Shown here piece after piece: positions 51,841 through 60,241 of a stretch of 64,000 bases of DNA. Within the stretch, counting starts at the first letter, position 1, and each line of letters opens with the position of its first letter. The translations under genes were made by a program, and so were the position numbers. This DNA comes from 13-2-20CM-66-19 sp036273735 (GTDB lineage Bacteria > Pseudomonadota > Gammaproteobacteria > Steroidobacterales > Steroidobacteraceae), in NCBI GenBank assembly GCA_036273735.1, contig DASUHA010000053.1, positions 1 through 64,000 on the forward strand, read 5' to 3'. Under the pieces are notes generated by a model. The model made no database searches, had not been told where the DNA came from, and saw nothing but the letters and a program-made list of their open reading frames with translations.

Positions 51841-52320
51841 TCAACGGCCGGCCTTGCGCTGACGGCGTCCCGGGAGCCTGCTTCGCAACTTCGGGGAGGA
51901 GCGCGACTTCGGGATCTTCCCGATACGGGTGTCGCCTGCGCGGATGAGTCTGCACGCCCGCAACGCCGCGGCCTCGAAGTCCGGATCGTCGGCCGGCAGG
52001 AGCTGCCATTGCGTCGGCTTCCCGCCGAGCACCCGGATCGATCGCATCTGCGGGAATTCGCGCCGCAGGCTCTCGTGATGCTCCGCCGTGGTCGCCAGCC
52101 AAACGCCGTTGTCGGCCGGCGCGGCGCGTTTGTCCCGCAGTATCAGCACGATCTTCTCCTCCACGTACACCGCGAGGCAGCCGAACATGGGCCGCGTGGT
52201 CGGTGAGAGGGACGCGATCTCATCCAGCACGAACTCGTGCGGTATGGGCTTCGCCGGCCGGGCGGCCAGGATCGCATCATCCAATGGATGGCGGTCTTGC
52301 GGGCGATGTGCTTTGGGCAT
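51841..52320 (-). CDS. Conserved hypothetical protein, possibly TfoX-like
   Basis: A 159-residue cytoplasmic protein. The middle (SLSPTTRPMFGCLAVYVEEK, then GVWLATTAEHHESLRREFPQ and KPTQWQLLPADDPDFEAAAL) looks like a TfoX-N/MmcQ-like fold, in which RPMFG and a later tryptophan are typical. The last 35 residues are basic and probably disordered (PKSRSSPKLRSRLPGRRQRK). Function unknown. It lies 45 bp upstream of the GNAT gene on the same strand. Confidence 0.6.
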   Translation of the reverse strand: MPKAHRPQDRHPLDDAILAARPAKPIPHEFVLDEIASLSPTTRPMFGCLAVYVEEKIVLILRDKRAAPADNGVWLATTAEHHESLRREFPQMRSIRVLGGKPTQWQLLPADDPDFEAAALRACRLIRAGDTRIGKIPKSRSSPKLRSRLPGRRQRKAGR

Positions 52321-52361
52321 GCGGCTGATATCCTACTGACCCCGCGTCCCGCTCACCACCC

Positions 52362-52997
52362 ATGACCATAGCTCAGGCCCTCATCGCCTTCTGCATTGCC
52401 GCGGGTCTGCTCACGATCACGCCCGGGTTGGATACGGCGCTGGTGCTGCGCACAGCAGCCGCCGAGGGCCCGAGGGGCGCGGCACTGGCGGCTCTCGGCA
52501 TCGTTGCGGGCTGCCTCACCTGGGGTGCCGCAGTAGCGCTCGGCCTCGGAGCATTGCTGGCCGCCTCGCACCTCGCCTTCGACGTGCTCAAGTGGGCGGG
52601 GGCGCTCTACCTCATCTGGCTCGGCCTCAACCTCCTTTTCAAGCCGCGCTCGCGTTTCGGCATCGAGCTCGACGAGCCGGTCTCATCATCTCCGCGCAAT
52701 CGCAGCTGGCTCGGCCGCGGCTATCTCACCAATCTCCTCAACCCCAAGGTCGGCGTGTTCTACGTGTCTTTCCTGCCGCAGTTCCTGCCCGCGCACGTAG
52801 CCGCCGGGCCGTTCATCTTTCTTCTCGCCGCACTGCACGCGGTGATGGGCCTCGCATGGTTTGGCCTGTTGATCGTCGCCACTCGGCCGATCGCGCGCGC
52901 CCTGAAGCGCCCGGCGGTCATCAGACGGCTCGATAGGATGACAGGCGTCGTCTTCCTGAGCTTCGGAGTGAAGCTCGCCCTGGTCCGGCAGCACTAG
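52362..52997 (+). CDS. LysE/RhtB-family amino acid exporter
   Basis: A 211-residue membrane protein with about six segments. The N-terminus (ALIAFCIAAGLLTITPGLDT) carries the TPGxD motif of RhtB/LysE translocators, and GAALAALGIVAGCLTWGAAV, WLGRGYLTNLLNPKVGVFYV and SFLPQFLP follow as expected. It should export an amino acid such as threonine, homoserine or lysine. It is divergent from the preceding hypothetical gene and has no linked LysR-type regulator. Confidence 0.92.
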   Translation: MTIAQALIAFCIAAGLLTITPGLDTALVLRTAAAEGPRGAALAALGIVAGCLTWGAAVALGLGALLAASHLAFDVLKWAGALYLIWLGLNLLFKPRSRFGIELDEPVSSSPRNRSWLGRGYLTNLLNPKVGVFYVSFLPQFLPAHVAAGPFIFLLAALHAVMGLAWFGLLIVATRPIARALKRPAVIRRLDRMTGVVFLSFGVKLALVRQH

Positions 52998-53137
52998 CAG
53001 CGCAGCCGGCCCGAATGCGACTGAAAGGCTGCGTGACGCGCCCATCCGAGGCGCCGGCATCCGGCGTTCTGCTAACCTTCCCGGACCATCATCGTCAGGG
53101 AATCGGGGCTGCACCCCGGCCCTCGGGAGAGGCTACC

Positions 53138-55285
53138 TTGTCGCATCGCACCTCGACGCTTGTGGGTTCCCTGCTGCTGGCCGTTGGCGCTTCGTGCGCG
53201 GGCGGCTTCTGCCAGGCGGAGCCGGCACGGTTCACCATGGCCCAGGTGCTGGGCTACCCGTTTCCCTCCGACCTCATCGCCGGACGATCCGGCAGCGCAT
53301 TCGCCTGGACCACGGACACGCGCGGAGTCCGCAACATCTGGGTGGCCGAGGCTCCGGACTATCGCGCCCGCCGCCTGACGGACTACACCGCCGATGTCGG
53401 GCAGGAAATCACCAACATTCACTTCTCAGATGATGGCAAGTACATCGTCTACGTGCACGGCGGCGATCACGATGCCAACTGGCCCGGGGCAGTCGAGCCC
53501 GATCCGGCCGCGGACCCACAGCAGCCGCAAATGCAGGTCTGGGTAGTGGCGCTGACCGGTGGCAAGCCGCGCCTACTCGGTGCGGGCGACGTGCCTGCCA
53601 TATCTCCTGACGGACATACGGTTGCCTACCTTCATCGGCCGGAGGACAGCGTATGGGCCGCCTCCCTCGACGGCACCCGCAAACCGCAGCGCCTCTTCTT
53701 CGACAACGGCAAGGACTCCGAGCTGAACTGGTCGCCGGACGGCAAGGCACTGGCGTTCGTCTCCGACCGCGGGGACCACAGTTTCATCGGCGTCTATCGC
53801 GACCCTCAGACGCCCGTCGAATACCTGCTGCCCTCGACCGCGAACGACCTGCAGCCCCGCTGGTCGCCTGACGGCACTCGCATTGCCTTCGATCGCACGC
53901 CGGGCGACGGCGGTCCTCCGGAATCGCCTCTCGAGCGGCATCCGGTTCCCTGGTCCATCTGGGTCGCCGACGTACAGCGTAACGACGGCCAGCGCATCTG
54001 GCAGAGTCCGAACACCCTGCGGGCCTCATTTCCTCGGGGAGGCGGCGACACCGATCTGCGCTGGATCGCGGGCAACCGGTTGGCTTTCATTTCGGAGATG
54101 GACAACTGGCCGCACCTCTACACCGTCCCGGCAGGAGGCGGCAAAGCAACGCTGCTGACTCCCGGCCCGTTCATGATCGAGGACGTCGCCATCACGAAGG
54201 ACCGGCGCTATCTGGTCTACAGTGCCAACACCGGCTCGACGGCAGGCGATGACGATCGCCGCCACCTTTTCCGGGTGTCTGTGGATGGCGGCGCGCCGCG
54301 GCCGATCACCCGCGGAGACCACAGCGCATGGACGCCGGCCGTGACGGCAGACGGGACACTCGCGTTCATCGATGCCGGCCCCAAGGATCCGCCGCGAGTG
54401 GTGTTCGGCAGCCTGACCGGCTCCAGCTGGCGCGACGCCGGTGGTGACGCCCTTCCCGCTGACTTCCCCACACGTGATCTCGTCGTGCCCAAGCTCGTCA
54501 GCTTCCAGGCGGCGGACGGTGTGCGGGTCCAGGGGCAGCTCTTCGTCGGCCAGGGCGGCGCCGCACGCAAGCCCGGAATCATCTTCGTGCACGGCGGGCC
54601 GCCCCGGCAGATGCTGCTCACGTGGCACTACATGGATTACTACACCAACTCCTACGCCGTGAATCAGTATCTCGCCAATCACGGCTTCATCGTGCTCTCG
54701 GTCAACTACCGGCTCGGCATCGGCTACGGACACGACTTTCACTACCCGGCGCACTGGGGGCCGACGGGGGCCGCGGAATACCAGGACGTGGTCGCCGGGG
54801 CGAAGTGGCTGCAGCACGACCGCCGCGTCGATCCACAACGGATCGGCATGTGGGGCGGATCGTATGGCGGTTATCTGACGGCGCTGGCCCTGGCCCGTAA
54901 TTCAGACATCTTCAAGGCCGGCGTCGACATGCACGGCGTGCACGACTGGTCGATGCTCCTCGATGAGTGGTTCGGCAAAGGGCCTGATCGCTATCAGATG
55001 CCGGATGCCGCGGCGATCAAGAAAGTCTTCTGGGAATCCTCTCCCGACTCGGCCATCGGCACCTGGCGGTCGCCGGTCCTGCTCATCCAGGGCGATGACG
55101 ACCGCAACGTACATTTCCACCAGATGGTGGACCTGGTGCGCCGGCTGCAGCTGCAGCACGTGCCTTATCAGGAGATCGTGATCCCCGATGAGATTCACGG
55201 CTTCCTGCGCTATCACTCCTGGCTCGAGGCGGATGAGGCGACCGCAGCCTACTTCCAGAAGCAGTTCCTGCCGAAGAACCCTTGA
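53138..55285 (+). CDS. S9 peptidase (acylaminoacyl/dipeptidyl peptidase type), exported
   Basis: A serine peptidase of about 715 residues. The preferred start is the TTG at 53138, five bases after GGAGAGG, because it opens a signal peptide (TSTLVGSLLLAVGASCAGGF); the frame is open to an ATG at 53015. A beta-propeller with WD40/PD40-like repeats (SPDGKALAFVSDRGDHSF, WSPDGTRIAFD) precedes the hydrolase domain. Catalytic residues are S in GMWGGSYGGYLTA, D in IQGDDDRNVHF and H in IPDEIHGFLRY. It is unlike the S9A oligopeptidase at 9020 and belongs with S9B/S9C enzymes. Confidence 0.9.
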   Translation: MSHRTSTLVGSLLLAVGASCAGGFCQAEPARFTMAQVLGYPFPSDLIAGRSGSAFAWTTDTRGVRNIWVAEAPDYRARRLTDYTADVGQEITNIHFSDDGKYIVYVHGGDHDANWPGAVEPDPAADPQQPQMQVWVVALTGGKPRLLGAGDVPAISPDGHTVAYLHRPEDSVWAASLDGTRKPQRLFFDNGKDSELNWSPDGKALAFVSDRGDHSFIGVYRDPQTPVEYLLPSTANDLQPRWSPDGTRIAFDRTPGDGGPPESPLERHPVPWSIWVADVQRNDGQRIWQSPNTLRASFPRGGGDTDLRWIAGNRLAFISEMDNWPHLYTVPAGGGKATLLTPGPFMIEDVAITKDRRYLVYSANTGSTAGDDDRRHLFRVSVDGGAPRPITRGDHSAWTPAVTADGTLAFIDAGPKDPPRVVFGSLTGSSWRDAGGDALPADFPTRDLVVPKLVSFQAADGVRVQGQLFVGQGGAARKPGIIFVHGGPPRQMLLTWHYMDYYTNSYAVNQYLANHGFIVLSVNYRLGIGYGHDFHYPAHWGPTGAAEYQDVVAGAKWLQHDRRVDPQRIGMWGGSYGGYLTALALARNSDIFKAGVDMHGVHDWSMLLDEWFGKGPDRYQMPDAAAIKKVFWESSPDSAIGTWRSPVLLIQGDDDRNVHFHQMVDLVRRLQLQHVPYQEIVIPDEIHGFLRYHSWLEADEATAAYFQKQFLPKNP

Positions 55286-55289
55286 TTCC

Positions 55290-56219
55290 TCACTGATCGT
55301 CGAGCTGGAACCTGATGCGAAAGGCGTAACAGGCGCTTACCGGCCGTCCGTTCTCCATCGTGGGCCGGTAGTGGCCCGAGCCGGCTCGCGCCAGATTGAG
55401 GGCGCCCTGATCGATGCTCGCGGTGCCTGAGGACTGCAAGACCGTCGGGTTGGCCGTGAGTCGGCCGAGAGGATCGACGCAGACTCGAACGGCGGCAGTA
55501 CCGCTTTCATTCAAGCGACGCGCCACCGGTGGATAGTAGTCTCCCGTATTGGGAAAGCCCGCACCGGGTCCTCCGGCTACGAGACGGACCGGCGTTGCGG
55601 CTGCAACCGGCACGACGCCGGGCCGAGGCGATTGCGCAACGCTGATGGTCGCAGGGTCCAGCGGCAGGTTGAACCGAATGTCGGGTGTCGGAACTTCCGG
55701 TATGGCCGTGGGGGCGAGCGTCGGTGGCGCAATCCGTATCGGCAAATGTTGCCTGGCGGGCTGTTTGATGAAGTCCGTAGTGAGCGGCCCGGCCTGACTT
55801 GCCGGAGCGCTGTGCACGAAGTCGTTCATGTAGAGGTAGAAGACCGCAGCGTGCAGGCACACTATGGCGATCAGCGCAGTCGTGCGCCGCGAGAAGCGCG
55901 AGAAAACATCGCCGCCGGTGGCTACCAGCAGCCGTTGGCCTGATGCCGAGCCGGCAGTTGCCGCTGCCGCAACACCGAAATCGCGCGCGATGACTCGAGT
56001 CGCCCAGCAACATCCGATTCCGAACCGGATGCGGGCGACTGCATTCTGACGCGCAGCCAGGTCGGCAAGCCACTCCTCCTCCAACCTCCCGCTCAAGTCG
56101 GGCGGGGCTTTGCGCGCTGCCCGGCGCACGAGGCTGCAAGCGAGCGTCTGGTCCCACGCTGGGGACGCGCCGCGAGCCTCAGGAATGGAGCCTTCATCGT
56201 CATGATGTCGTGCACTCAT
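55290..56219 (-). CDS. PadR-coupled TonB-like energy transducer protein
   Basis: A 309-residue protein whose start overlaps the PadR stop by four bases (ATGA). A soluble N-terminal part (LSGRLEEEWLADLAARQNAV) and a membrane segment (ALIAIVCLHAAVFYLYMNDF) lead to a proline-rich region (APPTLAPTAIPEVPTPDIRF) and a C-terminal TonB domain (YYPPVARRLNESGTAAVRVC, VDPLGRLTANPTVLQSSGTA). The order TM-Pro-TonB is that of energy transducers, here with an unusual cytoplasmic lead-in. No ExbB/ExbD genes are adjacent. Confidence 0.82.
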   Translation of the reverse strand: MSARHHDDEGSIPEARGASPAWDQTLACSLVRRAARKAPPDLSGRLEEEWLADLAARQNAVARIRFGIGCCWATRVIARDFGVAAAATAGSASGQRLLVATGGDVFSRFSRRTTALIAIVCLHAAVFYLYMNDFVHSAPASQAGPLTTDFIKQPARQHLPIRIAPPTLAPTAIPEVPTPDIRFNLPLDPATISVAQSPRPGVVPVAAATPVRLVAGGPGAGFPNTGDYYPPVARRLNESGTAAVRVCVDPLGRLTANPTVLQSSGTASIDQGALNLARAGSGHYRPTMENGRPVSACYAFRIRFQLDDQ

Positions 56220-56521
56220 GCTGGAACTCCCCGGCCGAAGCTCGCGAAGATCTCACTCGCGCGGGCGAGGCCGCTCGGTGTCAGGCGATAGAGCCGGCGG
56301 CGGGGCCGGCCGGCGCTCACGGGATCGATGGCTTCCCAGCGGCTGACGAACCAGCCTGCGGATTCGAGCCTGAGGAGAATCGGATACAGCGTTCCCGAAG
56401 CGAGGCCGCTGCGCTTCTGCACGTCCGCCCCGGAGAGCTCGTCCGAGGGATTCTCCAGAAAGGCCTCGAGCGCCTTGAGTGTCTGGAGGGAGATTCGTAC
56501 GTCGCTGCCCCGCTTACCCAT
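56216..56521 (-). CDS. PadR-family transcriptional regulator
   Basis: A 101-residue winged-helix repressor (SLQTLKALEAFLENPSDELS, then LASGTLYPILLRLESAGWFV and LYRLTPSG). It is short like the PadR at 11884 and is likewise followed, with a four-base overlap, by a membrane protein gene with a soluble lead-in. No ribosome-binding site is visible, and the box TATGTAGACTT lies six bases before its ATG. Confidence 0.88.
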   Translation of the reverse strand: MGKRGSDVRISLQTLKALEAFLENPSDELSGADVQKRSGLASGTLYPILLRLESAGWFVSRWEAIDPVSAGRPRRRLYRLTPSGLARASEIFASFGRGVPA

Positions 56522-56527
56522 GATCGC

Positions 56528-56538
56528 AAGTCTACATA
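56528..56538 (-). promoter_or_regulatory. TATGTAGACTT box of the second PadR cassette
   Basis: Identical over 11 bases and nearly in the same position relative to the start codon as the box at 12204-12214. It may be an extended -10 of a leaderless promoter, a PadR binding site, or both. Confidence 0.5.
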
Positions 56539-56581
56539 GGGTCTCCAGCCCGAGTCAAGCGGCCCATCTCGGCGCGCAGTC

Positions 56582-57478
56582 TCAGGTGAGAACGGCTCGA
56601 TAGAGCGCGAGCAGCTTGCCCCAGGCCCTCTCGGCCTCGGGTTTGTTGTAGATCGGCCTGCCGTCTTGCAGCGGCATGTCGGGCACACACCAGCCGTGGA
56701 TTGTGCCCGCATAGACCTCCACCTCGGCGGGGACGTGTGCGGCCGCGAACGCCTCGCGCAGCTTGTCCTTTGCGTCGGGCTGCTTCGCATCATCGCTGGC
56801 AGCAACGGCGCAATACATGCGCGCCTTGATGCGCGGCGCCAACAGATGGGGACTGTCGGGGTTGGCGGTCACGAGGCCGCCACCATGGAAGGTCGCGGCC
56901 GCACCGATTCTGCCGGGCACCAGCGCCGCGGTCCTGAACACGAACGGTCCGCTCATGCAGTAGCCCTGGGTGCCGAGCTTGCGCCCCTTGTCGACCTGCG
57001 GCTGAGCATCGAGGAAGGCCGTATGCGCCACGGCATCCCTCTCGATCGCGCCGGCCGCTTTGATCGGTGCGGTCCATTGTTGGGTCTTCGCCCGGTCCGC
57101 GGGACTGTCGAAATTGAAGCGCGAGGCGTCCTCGACGACCGGCGCCCTCGCGGTACGGTAGTACACGTTGGGGACGAGTACCGAGTATCCCTGCGCGGCC
57201 AAGCGTCTGCCCATCTCACGGAATGCCGGCCTGAGCCCGAAGACATCCGTCCAGATGAGCACCCCGGGATGCACACCCTTCGCCGGATGAAAGAATGCGG
57301 CGTCGCACGTTCCATCGGGTGTTTTGATGTCGACGTCGGTCTCGATCACTTCCGATTCCGCGCCGAGAGACACTCGGGCCGCGGCAGCAAGTCCGACGGC
57401 TGCGGAGGCAGCGACGAATTCCCGGCGCGTCGGCTGCAGCGAATTACTCTCGGACGGATCACGATCGGTGCCGCTCAT
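56582..57478 (-). CDS. Dienelactone hydrolase family protein with Tat signal
   Basis: A protein of about 298 residues. A twin-arginine signal (PTRREFVAASAAVGLAAAAR) suggests folded export. The alpha/beta-hydrolase core has the dienelactone hydrolase pattern: VLIWTDVFGLRPAFREMGRR, the nucleophile cysteine in GTQGYCMSGPFVF, the aspartate in AVAASDDAKQPD, and the histidine in YAGTIHGWCVPD. The start is the Met at 57478; the longer ORF from 57562 adds a non-conserved lead. The substrate is probably an ester or lactone, but is not identifiable. Confidence 0.88.
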   Translation of the reverse strand: MSGTDRDPSESNSLQPTRREFVAASAAVGLAAAARVSLGAESEVIETDVDIKTPDGTCDAAFFHPAKGVHPGVLIWTDVFGLRPAFREMGRRLAAQGYSVLVPNVYYRTARAPVVEDASRFNFDSPADRAKTQQWTAPIKAAGAIERDAVAHTAFLDAQPQVDKGRKLGTQGYCMSGPFVFRTAALVPGRIGAAATFHGGGLVTANPDSPHLLAPRIKARMYCAVAASDDAKQPDAKDKLREAFAAAHVPAEVEVYAGTIHGWCVPDMPLQDGRPIYNKPEAERAWGKLLALYRAVLT

Positions 57479-57680
57479 CGGAATGACCTCGCCGCGATTC
57501 GGTTGAACGCCAGAATAATGGCATCGCTTCCCGCCGTCGAGCGGCTCAGCCCGCGCCAACATCCGCCTGCCGCATTACGCAGCGAAAGCCATAGGAGGAT
57601 GGGAGGCGGCACCGGCGGGCATGATAGTTGCGCCCGGGGTACGAGGCATGCCCGCCGGACGCTCGAACGGACCCAGTGAG

Positions 57681-59609
57681 ATGGCTGAAAACGGCGCGGG
57701 AAACGATAAATATCTGAGGCGGGAAAGAGAAACCCTCGAAGTCACGCTGAAGAGCATCGGCGATGCCGTCATCGTCACGGACGTCGCCGGCCGTGTAATT
57801 TTCCTCAACGCCGTGGCCGAGCGGCTGACGGGTTGGTCGAGCGCCCAGGCGAAAGATCAGCCCTTCGAGCAGGTGTTCCGCATCGTCAACGAATACACCG
57901 GGGCGCCCGTGGAGCACCCGGTCGCCAAGGTGCTCGAGACCGGTGGCATCGTCGGGCTGGCCAATCACACGGTTCTGATCCCTCGCGACGGCGGGCGCAT
58001 TGCGATCGACGACAGTGGCGCGCCGGTACGCCTCGCCGACGGTCAGTTGATCGGCATCGTCGTGGTCTTCCGCGACGTGACCGAACGCAAGCGGGCGGAG
58101 CACACGCGCGCATGGCTCGCCGCGATCGTCCAGTCATCAGACGACGCCATCGTCAGCAAGACGCTGCAGGGCATCGTGACCTCCTGGAATCCATCCGCCA
58201 CGCGCCTCTTCGGATATGAGCCTGATGAAATCATCGGCAAGCCGATCCTCACCATCATTCCGCCCGAGCTCCATTCGGAGGAAGACGAAATACTCGCGCG
58301 GCTGCGGCGCGGTGAGCGAATCGACCACTTCGAGACCGTGCGCCTCGCGAAAGACGGGCGCCGGATCGACATTTCGCTCACGATATCTCCGATCAGGGAC
58401 CGGGACGGCACCATCATCGGCGCCTCGAAGGTAGCGCGCGACATTACCGACCGCAAGCGCAGCGAGCAACTCCTGCGCGAGGCGGATCGCCGCAAGGACG
58501 AGTTCCTCGCTACCCTCGCTCATGAGCTGCGCAACCCGCTGGCGCCAATCTGCGCGGCGGCAGAGCTGCTCAAGCACGCGAAGAGTCTGGCGCCGGAGCT
58601 GCGGGCCGCGACCGCCATACTCGAGCGCCAGGCCCGCCACATGACTCACCTCGTCGATGACCTGCTCGACGTCTCGCGCATCACCAGCGGGCGCATCCGT
58701 CTGCACTGCGAGCCGGTCGAGCTGGCGCAGCTGCTGCGCGCCGTCATCGAGGCTCACCGCCAGTCGGCCGAGACCGCACGTCATCAGATCACGTTCGCCC
58801 CATCCGGCCAGCCCGTGCACGTGATCGGCGATCGCGTTCGCCTCACCCAGGTGTTCTCCAACATCCTGCACAACGCGATCAAGTACACCCCTCCTGGAGG
58901 GAAGATCGAGGTCGTACTGCGCACGGAAGAGCAGCAGGCCGTGGTCGGCATTCGCGACAACGGCATGGGAGTGCCGGCGGAAATGCTGAGTCACATCTTC
59001 GAGCCGTTCGCACAGCTCGATAGATCGTACGAGCGGCCTGACGGCGGACTCGGGATCGGACTGACTCTGGCGAAGAGGCTGGTGGAGCTGCACAAAGGTC
59101 GCATCGAAGCGAGCAGCGCCGGAAGCGGCAAGGGCACTTCGTTCCTGGTCCGTCTGCCCGCAGGCGCGGCACCCGCGGTGCGGCCCCCGAGTGTCTCGCA
59201 TGTCGATCCCGACCTCGCGATCTCACGCCGCGTGTTGATTGCAGACGACAACCACGATGCGGCGGTCAGCCTCAGCATGCTGCTGCAGTCCATGGGTCAC
59301 GAGACACGTGTGGTCCACGATGGCGTCGAAGCCGTGGAGGAAGCAGAGGTCTTCCATCCTGACATCGTGCTGCTCGATCTCGGGATGCCACGGCTCGACG
59401 GTTACGCGACAGCGCGCGAGATCGCAAGCCGTCCGTGGGCTGCCGACACCCAGATCGTGGCGGTGACGGGATGGGGTCAGGACGCGGACCGGAAACGGGC
59501 GAGAGCCGCCGGATTTCACCGGCATCTCGTCAAGCCCGTCGACATCGATGCGCTGCGTCAGGTCATGTCGACCGGAAGCGTAACGGGACAGCCACCGCCC
59601 TCACGTTAG
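57681..59609 (+). CDS. PAS-domain hybrid sensor histidine kinase
   Basis: A soluble kinase of about 642 residues. Two PAS domains (VTLKSIGDAVIVTDVAGRVI and WLAAIVQSSDDAIVSKTLQG) are each followed by an ITDRKR-type linker. The HisKA domain has DEFLATLAHELRNPLAPI (phosphorylated H near residue 281), the HATPase has HNAIKYTPPGG and a GGLGIGLTLAKRLVELH box, and a C-terminal receiver has VLIADDNHDAAVSL and DIVLLDLGMPRLDGYA (phosphoacceptor D). No membrane segment is seen. The ATG at 57681 is one of three possible starts (57621, 57648); none has a strong ribosome-binding site. No partner response regulator is adjacent. Confidence 0.92.
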   Translation: MAENGAGNDKYLRRERETLEVTLKSIGDAVIVTDVAGRVIFLNAVAERLTGWSSAQAKDQPFEQVFRIVNEYTGAPVEHPVAKVLETGGIVGLANHTVLIPRDGGRIAIDDSGAPVRLADGQLIGIVVVFRDVTERKRAEHTRAWLAAIVQSSDDAIVSKTLQGIVTSWNPSATRLFGYEPDEIIGKPILTIIPPELHSEEDEILARLRRGERIDHFETVRLAKDGRRIDISLTISPIRDRDGTIIGASKVARDITDRKRSEQLLREADRRKDEFLATLAHELRNPLAPICAAAELLKHAKSLAPELRAATAILERQARHMTHLVDDLLDVSRITSGRIRLHCEPVELAQLLRAVIEAHRQSAETARHQITFAPSGQPVHVIGDRVRLTQVFSNILHNAIKYTPPGGKIEVVLRTEEQQAVVGIRDNGMGVPAEMLSHIFEPFAQLDRSYERPDGGLGIGLTLAKRLVELHKGRIEASSAGSGKGTSFLVRLPAGAAPAVRPPSVSHVDPDLAISRRVLIADDNHDAAVSLSMLLQSMGHETRVVHDGVEAVEEAEVFHPDIVLLDLGMPRLDGYATAREIASRPWAADTQIVAVTGWGQDADRKRARAAGFHRHLVKPVDIDALRQVMSTGSVTGQPPPSR

Positions 59610-60232
59610 GGATTGGCATTGAATGCGATGCAAATCCGAGGCTCATCGCTTTCGTGCGGATTGACGTAGTGCTCCATCCAGCAGGGAAAGAGTACGAGCA
59701 GTCCCTCGCTCGGCCTCAGGTCTACGTTGGCGTGCCCGTTCGGAATCGAGCCCTTGATGATTCCGTGGAGCACACCCGGACGGGGATCGCGGAAGACCAG
59801 TGCACCCGAGCCTGCGGGCACCTTGAGATAGAAGCTCCCCGAAAGAAGCGAGCCTTCGTGCATGTGCAGGAAGTTGAAGCCCCCGCGATCATGCAGGTTG
59901 ATCCAGGACTGAAGATGAAAATCACCGCGCCGCCCCATCTCGGCCAGGACCGCGGCGCATGCCGAATACACGGCCTGGCGCAACGGTGCCCAGACGGGCT
60001 GTTCGAGAACGTTCATTTCCTTACTGTTCCAACCATTGCGATTGCTCCGGCCCGCGGGCTCGGGACTTGCCGCGCGCAGCGCGAGCACGGCGCCCGTCCA
60101 TTGCGCAAAGCGCGGCTGCAGCGCATCGAGATGGGCCTGCCAGATCCGGGTCGGAAAGAGGTCGAAGGACTGCAGTGCGGGGGGCGTCACGGCCTCCCCT
60201 ACCCGGTACGTCGTGCGCAACTTCTCATCCAT
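59606..60232 (-). CDS. TIGR02466-like putative 2OG-Fe(II) oxygenase
   Basis: A 208-residue protein of the family annotated as TIGR02466 / putative 2-oxoglutarate-Fe(II) oxygenase. Features are SFDLFPTRIWQAHL at the start, INLHDRGGFNFLHMHEGSLL with the HxD/E-like metal site (HMHE), SGSFYLKVPAGSGALVFRDP, and LLVLFPCWMEHYVNPHES with the second histidine, then EPRICIAFNAN with R for the co-substrate. It starts 10 bases after the GH65 stop on the same strand, so it is probably the last gene of that operon. The target is unknown; related proteins are linked to hydroxylation of small molecules or peptides. Confidence 0.78.
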   Translation of the reverse strand: MDEKLRTTYRVGEAVTPPALQSFDLFPTRIWQAHLDALQPRFAQWTGAVLALRAASPEPAGRSNRNGWNSKEMNVLEQPVWAPLRQAVYSACAAVLAEMGRRGDFHLQSWINLHDRGGFNFLHMHEGSLLSGSFYLKVPAGSGALVFRDPRPGVLHGIIKGSIPNGHANVDLRPSEGLLVLFPCWMEHYVNPHESDEPRICIAFNANP

Positions 60233-60241
60233 CGCGGCTTC

